From positions 1,605,169-1,669,168 of the forward strand of contig CAIIXF020000010.1 of NCBI GenBank assembly GCA_903813345.2: 64,000 bases of DNA, written 5' to 3'. Every line of letters begins with the position of its first letter. Position 1 is the first letter of the stretch. The stretch comes from Owenia fusiformis (lineage: Eukaryota > Annelida > Polychaeta > Sabellida > Oweniidae). The translations under genes were made by a program, and so were the position numbers. A model generated the notes under the pieces. The model was not told the DNA's origin, searched no databases, and saw only the letters and a list, made by a program, of their open reading frames with translations. Of the stretch, positions 37,601 to 47,325 are shown piece by piece.

Positions 37601-38660
37601 GAATACAGTTTTAGTGTGTTTTTGAAACCAATTAACAATGTGAAAATTCATCAATAGAAAAAATATCTAACTTCAACCAGGTTGCTACAGGCCAAAATTG
37701 CTGTAAATTGCCAGTTAGGAAACACATTTTCTTGGTTGCTATAGCAACCGTTATTCCAAATAATCCTTAACTTTCAATACAGCTATGTGTTGACCCCAGG
37801 AAGGTACCCTGCAAGTTTCAGACACATATCTTTAATATTTTTAAAGTTATTAAGAAAGAGTTGAGACCCCCTCGAAAATAACCTCGGGGGTATAAAACCT
37901 AGAAAAGCTATCCATAATGGTCGCTTTTTGGGCGTCAAAGTTCCAAATCATTAAATCTGACATGTTTCCCGAGATAAATAATGTGGTCCAAATTTGCTCA
38001 CTGACGGGCCCACCTTTGGCTACCATATGAGCCCCTATATGGTGTCTAATGATTTAATCAATCTGACCTGAATATCATAGAGAGGTTCATCCAAAATCCT
38101 TGACATATTTCTAAAATTTTTTGCACAATTTCTTTTCATTGCTTTATTATCTGCTTTCAGGTTCAGGTTTTGGTTGGTAAGGATGCAGGAAAGCAGGGGA
38201 TCATCAACTACATTGTGAAAGAACGTAACTGGTGCTTTGTAGAAGGCCTCAATTTGGTAAGCTACACTCTTGATCTAAATGGGAGGAATTTCACTAAGGC
38301 AAATGATAAAATTGTTGTTTCAAGTACATTTATAAAATACAACATTTAAAAATAAATACTGTGTGTATTATAGGTTTCCTATTAGAGTTTGTAACTAACT
38401 TCACATAAAACCTTAAGTTATCAATGTCACCTTTAACATAAATCTGCACTCCAATTCTAAAAACTACATACAGGTTATACAGGGCCATAACATGGTTGTC
38501 AGTAAAGAATTGAAATAAAAATATATTTTGAAATATCAATTTTTCCCATATAGAAATATGTAACAGTTGGTGACTTCAAGAATCAGCCACCAAGGATGAT
38601 GGCCGATGAGCGCCCGTTACGAGTAACAGATCAAATCAGACTGGTAGATCCTTCTGACAA
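22662..38660 (+). CDS. MRPL24: Mitochondrial ribosomal protein L24 (uL24m), exons 1-3, 3' end missing
   Basis: This is a large-subunit protein of the mitochondrial ribosome that binds rRNA through a KOW/SH3-like fold. Exon 1 (22662-22931) encodes a basic N-terminus and VEPIKDWSIFKGDR. Exon 2 (38161-38256) encodes VQVLVGKDAGKQG followed by ERNWCFVEGLNL, the KOW signature. Exon 3 (38554-38660) encodes KYVTVGDFKNQPP and ends RLVDPSDK. Donors GTATGG, GTAAGC and GTGAGT and acceptors TTTCAG and ATATAG are canonical. Joins are phase 0 and phase 0, and exon 3 ends in phase 2. The order of blocks matches animal MRPL24. The C-terminal third (the part after LVDP.D in the family) was not found downstream in the window. 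The start is the only ATG after a polypyrimidine acceptor (TTTTTTCCAG at 22627-22636). Intron 1 is 15,229 bp and hosts an adenosine kinase gene and several transposons. Confidence 0.92.
22992..25334 (+). other. MRPL24 intron 1, AT-rich first part
   Basis: No gene or clear repeat is recognised between exon 1 and the nested kinase. The short ORFs are composition-driven. Just before the kinase start, CCCAG at about 25242 and a less AT-rich stretch (25245-25330) may be its 5' UTR. Confidence 0.45.
25335..26477 (+). CDS. ADK: Adenosine kinase, intronless copy nested in MRPL24 intron 1
   Basis: It phosphorylates adenosine to AMP with ATP in the purine salvage pathway and controls adenosine levels in nucleus and cytosol. 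The single 380-codon ORF has no introns or disabling changes. After a Ser/Thr/Asn-rich N-terminal extension of about 45 residues comes GLGNPLLDMT. Then follow the PfkB motif 1 region VAGGATQNTMRVAQWLL, the lid/substrate region CGAIITGENRSLVTSLGAA, NLSAPFLCEYF, DILFGNETEA, and the anion-hole/catalytic motif DTNGCGDAF with base Asp335. The motif is usually DTNGAGDAF, so Ala is replaced by Cys333. Length and motif order are full for the family. Animal ADK genes are normally multi-exon, so this looks like a retrocopy kept under selection. No A-tail or target duplication is obvious, which suggests it is old. ATG at 25335 is used; a second ATG (residue 5) is possible. Confidence 0.95.
   Translation: MHTNMSGTTEGSTYPSDNNTQDTLTQNASSSNPQDTNSEKSKIYEGVLLGLGNPLLDMTITTDEAFLEKYDLKANDAIIAEKKHEAMFEEITERYKPMFVAGGATQNTMRVAQWLLGVPKSVTFVGCVGKDAMGSVLKETAENVGVGVHYQIHESKNTGKCGAIITGENRSLVTSLGAARSFTHNFINEHWELIERAKFFYIGGFVFPVSAESIKEVAEHACDTDKTLIMNLSAPFLCEYFADPDIGIMQYIDILFGNETEAAKFCGLQGIKADTIQEMALKTAALPKKNTGRERIVIFTQGRDPTIIATDGRITEHPICPIEKDLIKDTNGCGDAFVGGFLSQLVQGASLDECLRCGNYAARTVIQYFGCTYPSKPDFK
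26808..28023. mobile_element. 1.2-kb element with CCCAACGAAC termini
   Basis: It starts CCCAACGAACGAAGTTCGG and ends GTTCGTTGGG, a 10-bp inverted match. Within it, blocks of about 450 bp (about 27000-27440 and 27455-27910) are direct duplicates sharing AAAATGACGGGACTTTTTCG and GGCCGTCTAATGTACGATTT. No coding sequence is recognised. It sits in MRPL24 intron 1, 330 bp after the kinase stop. Confidence 0.65.
26843..26918. repeat. GTCC/GTCA tetranucleotide microsatellite
   Basis: About 19 units of CCGT, CAGT and close variants run without interruption, inside the left end of the CCCAACGAAC element. Confidence 0.9.
28908..29593. mobile_element. GC-rich 686-bp TIR element
   Basis: The 28-bp TIRs, with one mismatch, read ATGGCCTAGTCACAT(A/G)GCCC then GGCCGATG. 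The interior is an abrupt GC- and CpG-rich island in AT-rich DNA. It is packed with CGGCCG, CCGGCCG and CACCGAGCTC words in both orientations, so it can form many hairpins. The ORFs inside come from GC composition and do not look like proteins. It is a non-autonomous DNA transposon by structure. Confidence 0.8.
29685..31230. mobile_element. Candidate 1.5-kb element with GTTTAAAG(G/T)CCCCAT ends
   Basis: The left end GTTTAAAGGCCCCATAT and the inverted right end GTTTAAAGTCCCCATCT share about 15 bp. Inside, a GC-rich patch at 30420-30480 has GTCCGCCGGCAG twice. No protein is recognised. The short imperfect TIR makes the boundaries uncertain. Confidence 0.45.
31272..31330. repeat. Short tandem duplication
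   Basis: CATATACATATACACTGTA occurs twice in direct succession, near the middle of MRPL24 intron 1. Confidence 0.7.
33500..33950 (-). pseudogene. Inverted partial copy of the foldback's reading frame 3' end
   Basis: It is the reverse complement of 35745-36130. Shared words include AATACATTAATTGAATGCAT, TTTGTGTGCAACACAAGCCT (on the right arm strand) and GACAAGATCTTGTTGATGTG. It carries the decayed 3' coding region in the left arm, so the arms, not just the termini, contain gene sequence. Confidence 0.6.
34180..34335. repeat. AATCGTATTG direct repeats
   Basis: A unit containing AAAAATCGTATTGTCCCCGG and GGAGCGTATTACATGG is repeated two and a half times, in the spacer of the foldback element. 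Confidence 0.8.
34415..34607. mobile_element. 190-bp hairpin MITE
   Basis: A nearly perfect long palindrome. GGGATTGAATATGGGTTTTA followed by TTCCTCGG pairs with its complement, and AATAGGTTATTT pairs with AAATAACCTATA at the base. It is inserted in the spacer of the 6-kb foldback. A diverged half copy appears at about 49650-49745 (CCTCCCTGCAAATAAC, ATACGATCCATATTTAGTCC). Confidence 0.75.
35030..35880 (+). pseudogene. Decayed ORF of an uncharacterised invertebrate repeat-protein family
   Basis: Pieces in successive frames read FQDPVKRITMKTFV, LVLISQENKKVLEYPLSP, FYIYDGNAI, LPLKSERVDFLTDSYQIHRF, KVCFTCGNTCQKYQ and TETETQAVIEEFVCN. This order resembles a protein family that I recall as abundant and unnamed in cnidarian and mollusc genomes (ending in a CNQEEADTR-type motif). 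That recognition is from memory only. In-frame stops at about 35226 and 35418 and frameshifts show it is dead. Coding starts in the spacer and runs into the right arm of the foldback. Confidence 0.5.
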
Positions 38661-38699
38661 GTGAGTTAAAACAATTTGTTATCCTATTTAAAGGTCCAC

Positions 38700-39410
38700 G
38701 TGCAGTAAGGCAAGTGATTTTAGATGGTCATATCTTTCACCATGAGTACTTTCTGGGTATAAATACAGTGGTTTTTATTAAAACAATATGTTTTCTTTCA
38801 AGTGAAGTCCCCATGATGAAATAAATATCAATCAAGCAATTCGAAAAATTATAAATAGGAACCCCATGTCAACAATCTTTTCAGAATGTTGAAATTATTT
38901 GCTCAAAAGTGGATCATCTTTTTTTATTGCATGAAAAGATTATTCAACAAGGGGTCTAAAACATCTTCAAAAGTAGAATGGTATTGAAAGTCTAGATTTG
39001 AAGGTATCAATTTTCGATGACTAAAATAATGCTGAAAACAATGGATAGCATGAATTTTCCCTATGGGAAAATAACATGGAAAATGTGGGTTTTAACTTAT
39101 CGCATTTCAATACCCATCCCCTTTTTATTAGAAGTTAATAATATCCTGTAGAAGAAACTTTTGATATCTTTAAATTGAGAAAAACATGACCCTCTTTTTA
39201 GAAATTAAGCCGTACATTTTTTTAAAAGTGCCAAGGTGGGGTCCTAATCCATAATTTTTCAGAGTTGGACTGATATTTTACTATCATGGGGACTTCGCTT
39301 GAAAGAAAGCATATTGTTTTAATAAAAGCAACTGTATTTATGCCCAGAAAGTATTCATGGTGAAAGATATGACTCTCTAAAATCACTTGCCATATTGCAC
39401 ATGCACATTT
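38700..39410. mobile_element. 700-bp inverted-repeat element after MRPL24 exon 3
   Basis: Arms of about 170 bp (about 38705-38875 and 39235-39405) are complementary. Both contain GGCAAGTGATTTTAGA, TCATATCTTTCACCATGA, TACTTTCTGGG and a CCCCATGAT-type word. No coding potential. It lies in the next MRPL24 intron, 40 bp after the donor. Confidence 0.8.
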
Positions 39411-41751
39411 AGTTATGTGAAGGTCAATCATTTTGTTGTATTTTAGCTTTAGAATCCGTCTTTTATTGCCGTCAGTATTATTATAAAACTAATTGAATGT
39501 TTGTCCATCATGTGCCATATTCTATCTGTTAAATAGTTAGCATTTGAAATTTCAGATTCTCAATACTAGCTTTAGTCTTTGTAGTCTTAGTAAATGATTT
39601 TATTTACATCTTTAGGAAAGATGGAAATAATGTTTTTGTGTACATTTGATTCTGAGGTAAGGTAAGTGACAGGGAAGAGTTTGAAATAACAATACTAAAT
39701 TTTATCTCATTTTCTAAATGAGATATTCACTTAAAGTTCAAAGAAGAAGGTAAGTGAAATATATGCAGCATGACCAACAGATCAGGTATGTTGGCATTAT
39801 TGAATATAGTGTCGGAATTTTTGTTTCCTCACAAATGATTTCTAATTAGGTCGGGATGGGAATGGGCACAATATCTTTGATGTGCTTTCCAACACTAGCT
39901 CGTTTGCTTGAAAGGTGTATATTGATAATTGAACATAAAAAATCATGGATTCAAAGCAGTATCAAGTTAACCTGATGGGGTTTCAAAATGCATTAGAATA
40001 GAATAGAATTTGTACATGTAATGTTTCTTTTGGAATTTCATTTTAAAACTAGGTTTGCTTTCCTCACATGTAAAACAAATACGAAGATAAAGTAACATTC
40101 TATGTACATCTATTCATGTATTTCTTTTATACACATATTCCCTTAGATAAATTCTTACATTTTCTCAGACCTTATAAAATTCTAACTTTCTCAGAATTAG
40201 AAGTACAAGTTCAAGGAGTTGCATTGTACACTTGACTGGATTTGCATTTTTGTACTCAATGGGTCCCTGACTCACTGACTTCATATACCTTTTTATTGAT
40301 GGACACAAAAGTGTTAATATTCTTTAAGAGCCAAGCAAAAGAATCATTTGCACCTTGTTTTGAGAACCAATGTTTTACTGCCTTTATTATACTGCATTAT
40401 CAGCATCATGTTTAGCTATTCCCATAGCCATCAGATGGCCCCTTGCAGTGCCCTGCTTCAATATATTGAAGGGTCCTCAATTGAAAGGTTCTCCTTCAGC
40501 CTCTAATTTCAGCTTTATTGCCGAAATTTTTATGTCCAGTGATGTTAAGTCCACAGATGTAATGTGTTTTGACACTGGGTCTAGTAGTTGGAGGCAGTTC
40601 AGGAATACAAGATGGGCTAAAGACTCCACTGCACTTGGTACTCTAGTTCATTTTACTATCCTCAGAGTCAGAAATGTCCTGATATGACATAGATGGGTTG
40701 TTGATAATGGGATTTTGCAGTCACTTATGTGCCATATTTGGTTGTTAATTGATGAAATTCAATCAAAATTAAAAGGATCAACAAAGTCACTTAAGTTATT
40801 TACTTTTAAATGTTTACTCCAACGTTGTTTGTGGTGATGACATCCTAATTTGCAAACTACACAAATAAATATACTTGTCAAAATACCATGGCAACTGCTG
40901 TTTTGTGTGTCTCATTCTGGTTGTAGATGATGAAGACATGAAAAATAGTTAACAGATTGGACTAATTCTCTCATGGAAAATACATTATTTATAAAATACT
41001 AGTCGAAATAGCATACACAACTTATAATAATATGGTAAGCATGGTAAAAATCAAAAAATGTCAAATGTTTTTTCCAGAAGTTTCAAACTCCTCTATTAGT
41101 TCAATTTGTTCAGTAATCTAGCTATAATCTCTATATAGATTCTTTCTAGATCTAGTATTCAATCTATGCTTATTTAGAACATTAATGAAGCTCAAATGTT
41201 ACTCACCCACATAATCTACTGTCTATCGCAGAATGGCTATCGCTCGAGATCCCAATGGATGTGAAAATCAACTACAGATTTCTCAAAACAACCTCGCTTT
41301 AAATAGTGAATTTCTTTGGGGGATTCCCCAAATGATCATATTCTAAATTTAGTAGATTTGTCAATAATTCAAACATGACTGTGCTCTATTCGAATTTCTC
41401 AACCAATCAGAATGCAGCATAGCCAATATAGAACGTTCTCTAATTCTCCATAGATGCACGACCATGCTCTATTCAATCTGCAATTTGCATTGTTTAGAGT
41501 GACGTCACATCTCAGCTGCACATCTGGGGCTCTGTCCGGGGATAGCTGTTCTTTTTTACTCCCTCCGTAACTACTGTAATTATTTAACTATGGCTGACTT
41601 CAAGTTTGCAGTCTAAAACGGGGAGTAAAATAGAACAGCCCAAACAAATTCTAAAAATTTTCCGGCCGACTTCAGGATCTTGACAGCATGCGTATTCTTC
41701 CTTCATGCCCGTTCCACAGACACGGCTTTTACTAATTTTTATGTTTGAATC
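39411..41751. other. Gene-free stretch
   Basis: I looked here for the missing MRPL24 3' exons and found none. One 105-codon plus-strand ORF at 40370-40687 is unrecognised and its opposite strand is also fairly open. I do not call it a gene. Confidence 0.4.
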
Positions 41752-41910
41752 GGAATAAATAATGATAGGCCATTCAATATGGTGAAATTCAGCACTCGTT
41801 GGACAGAATGTTAGTACAAATGCACTCACCTTCGGTTCGTGCTTTGTACAACATTCTGTCCAACTCGTGCTGAATTTCACCATATTGAATGGCCTATCAT
41901 TATTTATTCC
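41752..41910. mobile_element. 159-bp perfect hairpin MITE
   Basis: The ends GGAATAAATAATGATAGGCC and its complement form arms of about 70 bp. The loop of about 20-25 bp is around GCACTCACCTTCGG. It is a single long palindrome with no coding. It shares the GGAATAAA start with the hairpin stems at 34440-34580. Confidence 0.85.
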
Positions 41911-42219
41911 TTAAATATGAAACGTCTGCATCTTTCTCCCCAACGTTTACCAACATAGTTCATAGATCACGGATCACGGTTCAGTGTTCATTAATAGATG
42001 ACTCAAAGGTATTCATAGAAGCATAATATTTGGAAGTAATCGAAGGTAACTGAAAATATAGTTATTTTGATTTGACTTCCGGGTTATCTGAGATGACGGT
42101 ATGTTACACATTTGTAATACATGAAAAAACTGAATAAGTTTACAGCAAAAAATAATAATATCATATCATGATCATCTGGATCATCATAGTCAATAGTCAT
42201 AGTCTGGTTCATAGTTTAA

Positions 42220-45150
42220 AGGGAATGCGAAGTTTTGTCCCTTAAACTTGATAATAAGTTAGAATAAAGATATATCTTTCAATCCAACTTAGTTTTATTG
42301 TTCTATCATTATCCTTTTAATTGTTATTGAGCCCCGGGTTTTGCATATGAACTGGACCACGGAGCTGCCATCTCAACCGTAAAGTGGTTCTTTACAACAT
42401 TGTTATGACGTCATTGATGCCAGATTGATGCCTTGGCATTCCAAAAGTTGTGGCGCCATTTTTGAATCAAAAAATGAATGCCGAGTTGTTGCCATTCCAA
42501 AACCAAAGAAATCATTTCAAAGGAACTAAAAGTATACGTATATACCACCCATAATAAAGAAAGATTTCAACAGAATATTAACGCCGGCATTTTCGGAATT
42601 GCTTTTTACCTATCTAGACATGGAATGCAGGTTAGATTTATTCTTTATTTACACTTGAAACAATCTGGCATTCGTGACTTTTTAACTTTTATTAGGTCTA
42701 GCGCTAATTAAATGCGAACAGAGAATGCTAATTCTATCAGGCGAATGCAAACTATTTGAATAAAACATAATAAAATTAATTCAACCAACCCATCTTGAAT
42801 TTCCAAGAATGCAATGGTTTAATTTGCTAGTCTCGTTACAAAAATACGTGTTCGTACTTTAATATTCATTGCATTTATGTTTATCTTTAACACATGTATT
42901 CAAAGAAATTAAAATTTTAAAATTAAATTTTAAAACTGTATTCAATTACTATCATGGATTCTTAGCCTCTCGTCACATTTTTACGGGGACCGTACGGTCT
43001 ATCATTTCTGTGGTAAGTAGAATTTCTATGGTTGCCTAAGTATTTCTGCAGTCAGATAATTTAGCAGTCACATTTGCTAAGATAGCCGTACGGCGTATCT
43101 TGATAATGAGGAAAAACTACGATTCCCGGGCCGTACGGCTGATAAATGATGACGCACGATCAGCGTAGGGCGGCCCTACGACGTGCGTAGTTTTTCTTGA
43201 AGGCATCCACAAGGGGTTCTATGGTTCGGAAAGGTCAATTGTAACCTATGAAATCCAAGCGCAGCCGCAAGTCGACCGTGAACCCGACGTCGTGGCGTCG
43301 TGAGACCTACGGTTTGGCTGCTGCTTGTTGATATCTATGGTGACCACAGGAAAGAAAAAGTTATAACTCTGACTCTACGCCTTGTAAAAACTGGATACGT
43401 CGTGTACGTAGACAGCAAGGTGACCTTACGTCGACTGTAGTTTTCCTACGTTTGCCGCAGAAATTTACTGATTTCAGGGAAATACGATCGACGTGTGGTC
43501 GCATTGAACAAATGTGACTGAAGCTTTTAAAGTTCCACTTATTTTCCGATATAGAAAAACAAAAGGTTGTATGCCATTAAATTGAAAATCATTATTTCGA
43601 AAATACTGTAGAACTGTACTTACCACGGATGTTATATAATTAAATTCGAGCTCGAAATCGGGAATTGTTTTTAACAAAAAATAAATACATAATAAAATAA
43701 ATATTAAACTATTGGCGTACTATCAATACGGCAATTGCCTTATCTTCGTTGAAATGAAATATCATACTACAATCGACCCCATCGTCTCCCCGCATCACTG
43801 AATGTTATGAGTCTTCTCTTGTCGTGATCCAAGGTGAAATACCATTGAATTTTGAAAAGCTTTTTTTGTCATATCGAATGTCGCTACGGTGATATATATG
43901 ATGATTGAAATTGGTCGTTTAACAACTGAGAAAAATTAAACATTACGTATTATTCTTTGAAAATATGACAGTGGCATGTCCTTGTAAAGCTATTACCAAT
44001 CTTGATATTTAGGAGATTGACATAAACATACGTATCATTTAGACGACATCGATTTTTCGTTTTTTTGTTTGCGTTTTTCATCAGAATTTAAATGGCTAAC
44101 ACTTTAGGGAGTTACTGTTTCATTGGCGGGATTACTACTTTTTGTTTTATTTCTTTCATTCTCCAATATGCACCTTATTTGAATAGAATACTACAGATTG
44201 AAGGAATCTACCATTTATGAATAGGTAAGGAAGCAATTGCGGCAGTATGCCTATTTGCCGACGTATACCTTAAGGTTAATAATGATGTGCCGTAAATGCT
44301 CATCAGCGCATTAATGAACATTAGCATAGATTGATATTTTAAATGGTATGTCGTGTATTTACATAAATATGGTAAATGCAACTATTTGTTGGATGCGTTC
44401 AGCCGATGATATAACTTACTTATTTTCACCACAAATACGCCAACACATTAGCCACATTAATCTTAGTTAAATAAATCCCCATTGATGCACAATAATGCAT
44501 TTATGTGTAAATGCCATTTTGTATATTTAATGCATTTACCTCATTTATTGGTTAAATATACAAGAAAGCATTTACAGGATTTGAACAGATTTATCCTTTT
44601 TGACCCAGTGTTATCATTTTATAAAATAATTCTGGTGGATATTTTTCAAGTGGAATATAATGCGATGACTTCCGAATCGCGCACCCGATATCTCTTAAGT
44701 TTAGTGATTTTTCTACCTAGCCTATACTATATCACATTGGAGAAAATAAATACAAACATTTGAAAAAATACAACAATTCAATTTCTACGAAGAATATATT
44801 GAAACAACGTTTCTAAACATATGATATGATATGGACATGAACATGCGCAGATGCGGCAACAATGTTAAGCGGACAGGAATAGTTATAAAATATCAGTGAA
44901 ATGTGTTCTATTTCTGCGATCCGAGTATGACGTGATTATATAGCGACATTTCCCAGGCATCAATTTTAAGGCATCAATGACGTCATTGATACATAACAAT
45001 GGCGGCATCCGCAGCGATCCAGATATGGGTACTTTGAACTTGAATTATATGTTTGTTCAAACACGATATGTCCCATGAGTGAGCTGAAGTGATAGATGAT
45101 GGTTATAAGTAGCCAGCGTGTAAATTAGAACATGAAACTTCGCATTCCCT
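42220..45150. mobile_element. 2.9-kb element with TTAA flanks
   Basis: TTAA occurs at 42216-42219 and 45151-45154. The 16-bp TIRs read AGGGAATGCGAAGTTT. Subterminal inverted words ATGACGTCATTGAT and GGCATCAAT lie about 190 bp from each end. The GC-rich core at about 43060-43460 contains CCGTACGG repeats and an inverted pair AAAACTACG/CGTAGTTTT. No transposase is recognised. TTAA duplication is typical of piggyBac, but these TIRs do not start with CCC/CCT, so I leave it unassigned. Confidence 0.75.
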
Positions 45151-45289
45151 TTAATGAACTGTTAATCAGCATTCTTTGTCTCTGTCTTCTTATCATTATA
45201 AGTGTTTATGAATCGTAGTGGTGGATGGATATGCATAATCAATGTCTTTATCCACGAATAGAGATCCAGATTACGAATTCAGATTAGAT

Positions 45290-46140
45290 ATCTCTTTGAT
45301 TGGTAAATCCTTTTTAACATATCCATTGGCACTAAAGGATGTTTTATTGGATTTCACAGATGCTGTTATTGTTCTGCTTTGAATTTCTTCAGGAATATAG
45401 GTCTTTCTTATTTTTCTTACTGTGTTCTCAGATGGCAGTATAACTCCTTTTTTCTTAACATACTTCGGTACTGCCCATATTCAGACCATGTTTGGTTACC
45501 AAAGGTCTTAATACCCAATGTATTTTTTGAATTAATTGTGATTATATCTTGAGCTTTTATTTTAGCCTTCACCTGTGATCGACTTTTTGGTCAAGTCTCA
45601 AAACTTCATTGGCCTGTTGGAACACAGCCCCTTCTTTGCCAGATTCTAACAACCGTGCTTTCATTAATTGCCTAGATCGCCTATTTATTACAAGATATGT
45701 TTTAGCCTTGTGACTTGCAATTTGAGGTTCTATAAATTTGCCAACTACGAGGGGCTTACCATGAACACTCCTAAATGTTGATGTTCCATCTTTGGACGTA
45801 TTAAACTCTTTTGTTAATATTTTTTATAAGTTTTTTTACTTATGTCTTTATTTGGAGAAGTATTGCTACTGTTTAAGATATCAGCAAAAGATGTATTTTC
45901 AGGTGAAGGTGAAGGCCTGACAGGACTAAATTTTATAGGCAAAGTTCCACTATCAGAAAATGTTAGTGATTTATTTGTACCTTTCTTTTAGGGTGCTACT
46001 GTGTATTTCAATATCGGAAAAACTTGCAGAATCAATGGTGTCATCAGTGATCAGAGATTTCTACTGAATGGCATGTACACGACTGTACCAGCCTCTTATT
46101 GGCTTCTTCTTCCCTCCACGTTTTTGAAGCATATTTTGTT
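45290..46140 (-). pseudogene. RAG1-N-like repeat gene fragment, copy 2 (decayed)
   Basis: On the minus strand about 45777-46126 matches the fragment at 53417-53783 (GTCCTGTCAGGCCTTCA, CTCCAAATAAAGACATAAG). It then continues beyond it with readable protein such as SVHGKPLVVGKFIEPQIAS, then AKTYLVINRRSRQLMKARLL, then NTLGIKTFGNQTWSEYGQYR. Stops and frameshifts interrupt it. The extra 3' part is not a domain I recognise. It gives a view of what followed the zinc-binding N-terminus in the intact gene. Confidence 0.5.
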
Positions 46141-46307
46141 GTGATCAATGTTCTGCAGATAATTTAAATTAATTTGTTTATTGTTGTCAAAGTTCTTTCG
46201 TTTTGTGGATTGTCCAAAATAATTTTCTTGTTGCATCACTTTTTTCCAAAATGTTTTTATTTTTACAGTCTTCTATTGCTTAAGGTTCCCAAAGTCCAAA
46301 AGTTGTC

Positions 46308-46592
46308 TTATACATACTTCATATACGATATTCTCCCAACATGTATCTCAGACATTACAAGGCTCTCTACCATAGGTTGAATCGCCACATTAGGGGTAAC
46401 AGGGCGGTCGTTCAGCACCTCTTCTTTGATCTCTTCCATTTGGGTGAATTTGTCCACTTTTGGTATTTCATTGCGGTAGGTCCAATAAGATGGTATTTGC
46501 GCCTGGGCCAACCCTCGTGCATGCAAATATGGCAATTCTTGACGTCTCACTTGAGTGATTGTTACCCGGCAGCTCCACCAATTTGAACCCAA
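46308..46592 (-). CDS. Unrecognised ORF fragment (94 aa)
   Basis: An open frame on the minus strand (WWSCRVTITQVRRQELPYLH, EEIKEEVLNDRPVTPNVA) has a protein-like composition and continues upstream in another frame (ALELRIQQLLEGRIISK). It is probably a frameshifted retroelement or repeat gene. No family is recognised. Confidence 0.3.
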   Translation of the reverse strand: MGSNWWSCRVTITQVRRQELPYLHARGLAQAQIPSYWTYRNEIPKVDKFTQMEEIKEEVLNDRPVTPNVAIQPMVESLVMSEIHVGRISYMKYV

Positions 46593-47236
46593 TCACCCGT
46601 GGCGGTAACGTGATTGTAGTTTAATTATTCTGGGATCTTGTAGGTTTCATCTGCCACCTGGATTCACAATCTTGGACGTCTTTGAGATAATTCTTCCTTC
46701 TAAGAGTTGTTGTATTCTCAGCTCAAGAGCATTCCTGAAAGTGATCTGGTATTAGAAAATCAGATTGTGCGATCCAAAATATGAATGTCTGTGAATCTGT
46801 GGTTGCTTATATTCAAGTAAAGTTATATAAATCATTCTGTCAGGATTGCTCAATCATAGGCAAAAATTGTGCAATAATTGCACAATTGCCCACGCATATT
46901 GCATCAGAAACCTGCTTAAAACCTGCTAAAAGTGGTTACTGATATATTGTTTCCACCTGACAGAATAAGCTTAAAAACAGAATCTTGTGGTATAATTAGC
47001 TAAACCGGTTTAAACTAGTATCAAGTTATCTAGTACAATCTCGGGTGTCAATCAAATATTAACTCCATCGACTGCTACCTGGTTGAACCAACATAATACA
47101 CAATAGTAACAATTACTTTCAGATTCTTTACAATATCGGTATAAGTATCAATGATATCAAAATAAATATCAATGATATTAAATAATAAAATAAATTAATT
47201 AATTGACTAATTAATGTCAGAAAGTGAGTGGTAACA

Positions 47237-47325
47237 TGTGCATATTTTTGTGTATGTTCTTCATGTTGTGTATTGTGTTGTGTATATGTCTATGCATGTT
47301 GTGTATGTTGCTGTAAAACTTGTTT
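47237..47325. repeat. TGTGTATG-rich repeat, copy 1
   Basis: About 90 bp almost identical to 55088-55178. Both read GTGCATATTTTTGT, TATGTTCTTCATGTTG, TGTGTATATGTCTATGCATG and GCTGTAAAACTTGTT in order, same orientation. Confidence 0.85.

Larger units (their letters stand above)
32007..38036. mobile_element. 6.0-kb foldback element with arms of about 2 kb
   Basis: Termini (A)GGGGCTCATATGGTAGCC and its complement bound the element. TA lies immediately outside GGGGC on both sides. The left arm 32007-33954 and right arm 35743-38036 are reverse complements along their length, with scattered indels and an extra stretch of about 0.35 kb in the right arm (about 36430-36850). Each arm contains two diverged direct copies of a unit of about 540 bp with GTGGGCGTGGCACCA and TTTTATTGCAGATTAGAAT. 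The inner arm ends include the 3' part of a decayed reading frame that is otherwise in the central spacer. The element ends 124 bp before MRPL24 exon 2. Confidence 0.85.

Noticed and set aside
39616-39650. Possible MRPL24 exon 4 after TCTTTAG (KKDGNNVFVYI then stop)
   Set aside because: Phase fits, but the sequence has no resemblance to the conserved MRPL24 C-terminus and stops at once.
40370-40687. 105-codon plus-strand ORF (ALSASCLAIPIAIRWPLAVPC)
   Set aside because: Looks like the antisense of another open frame and matches no family; no splice or start context supports it.
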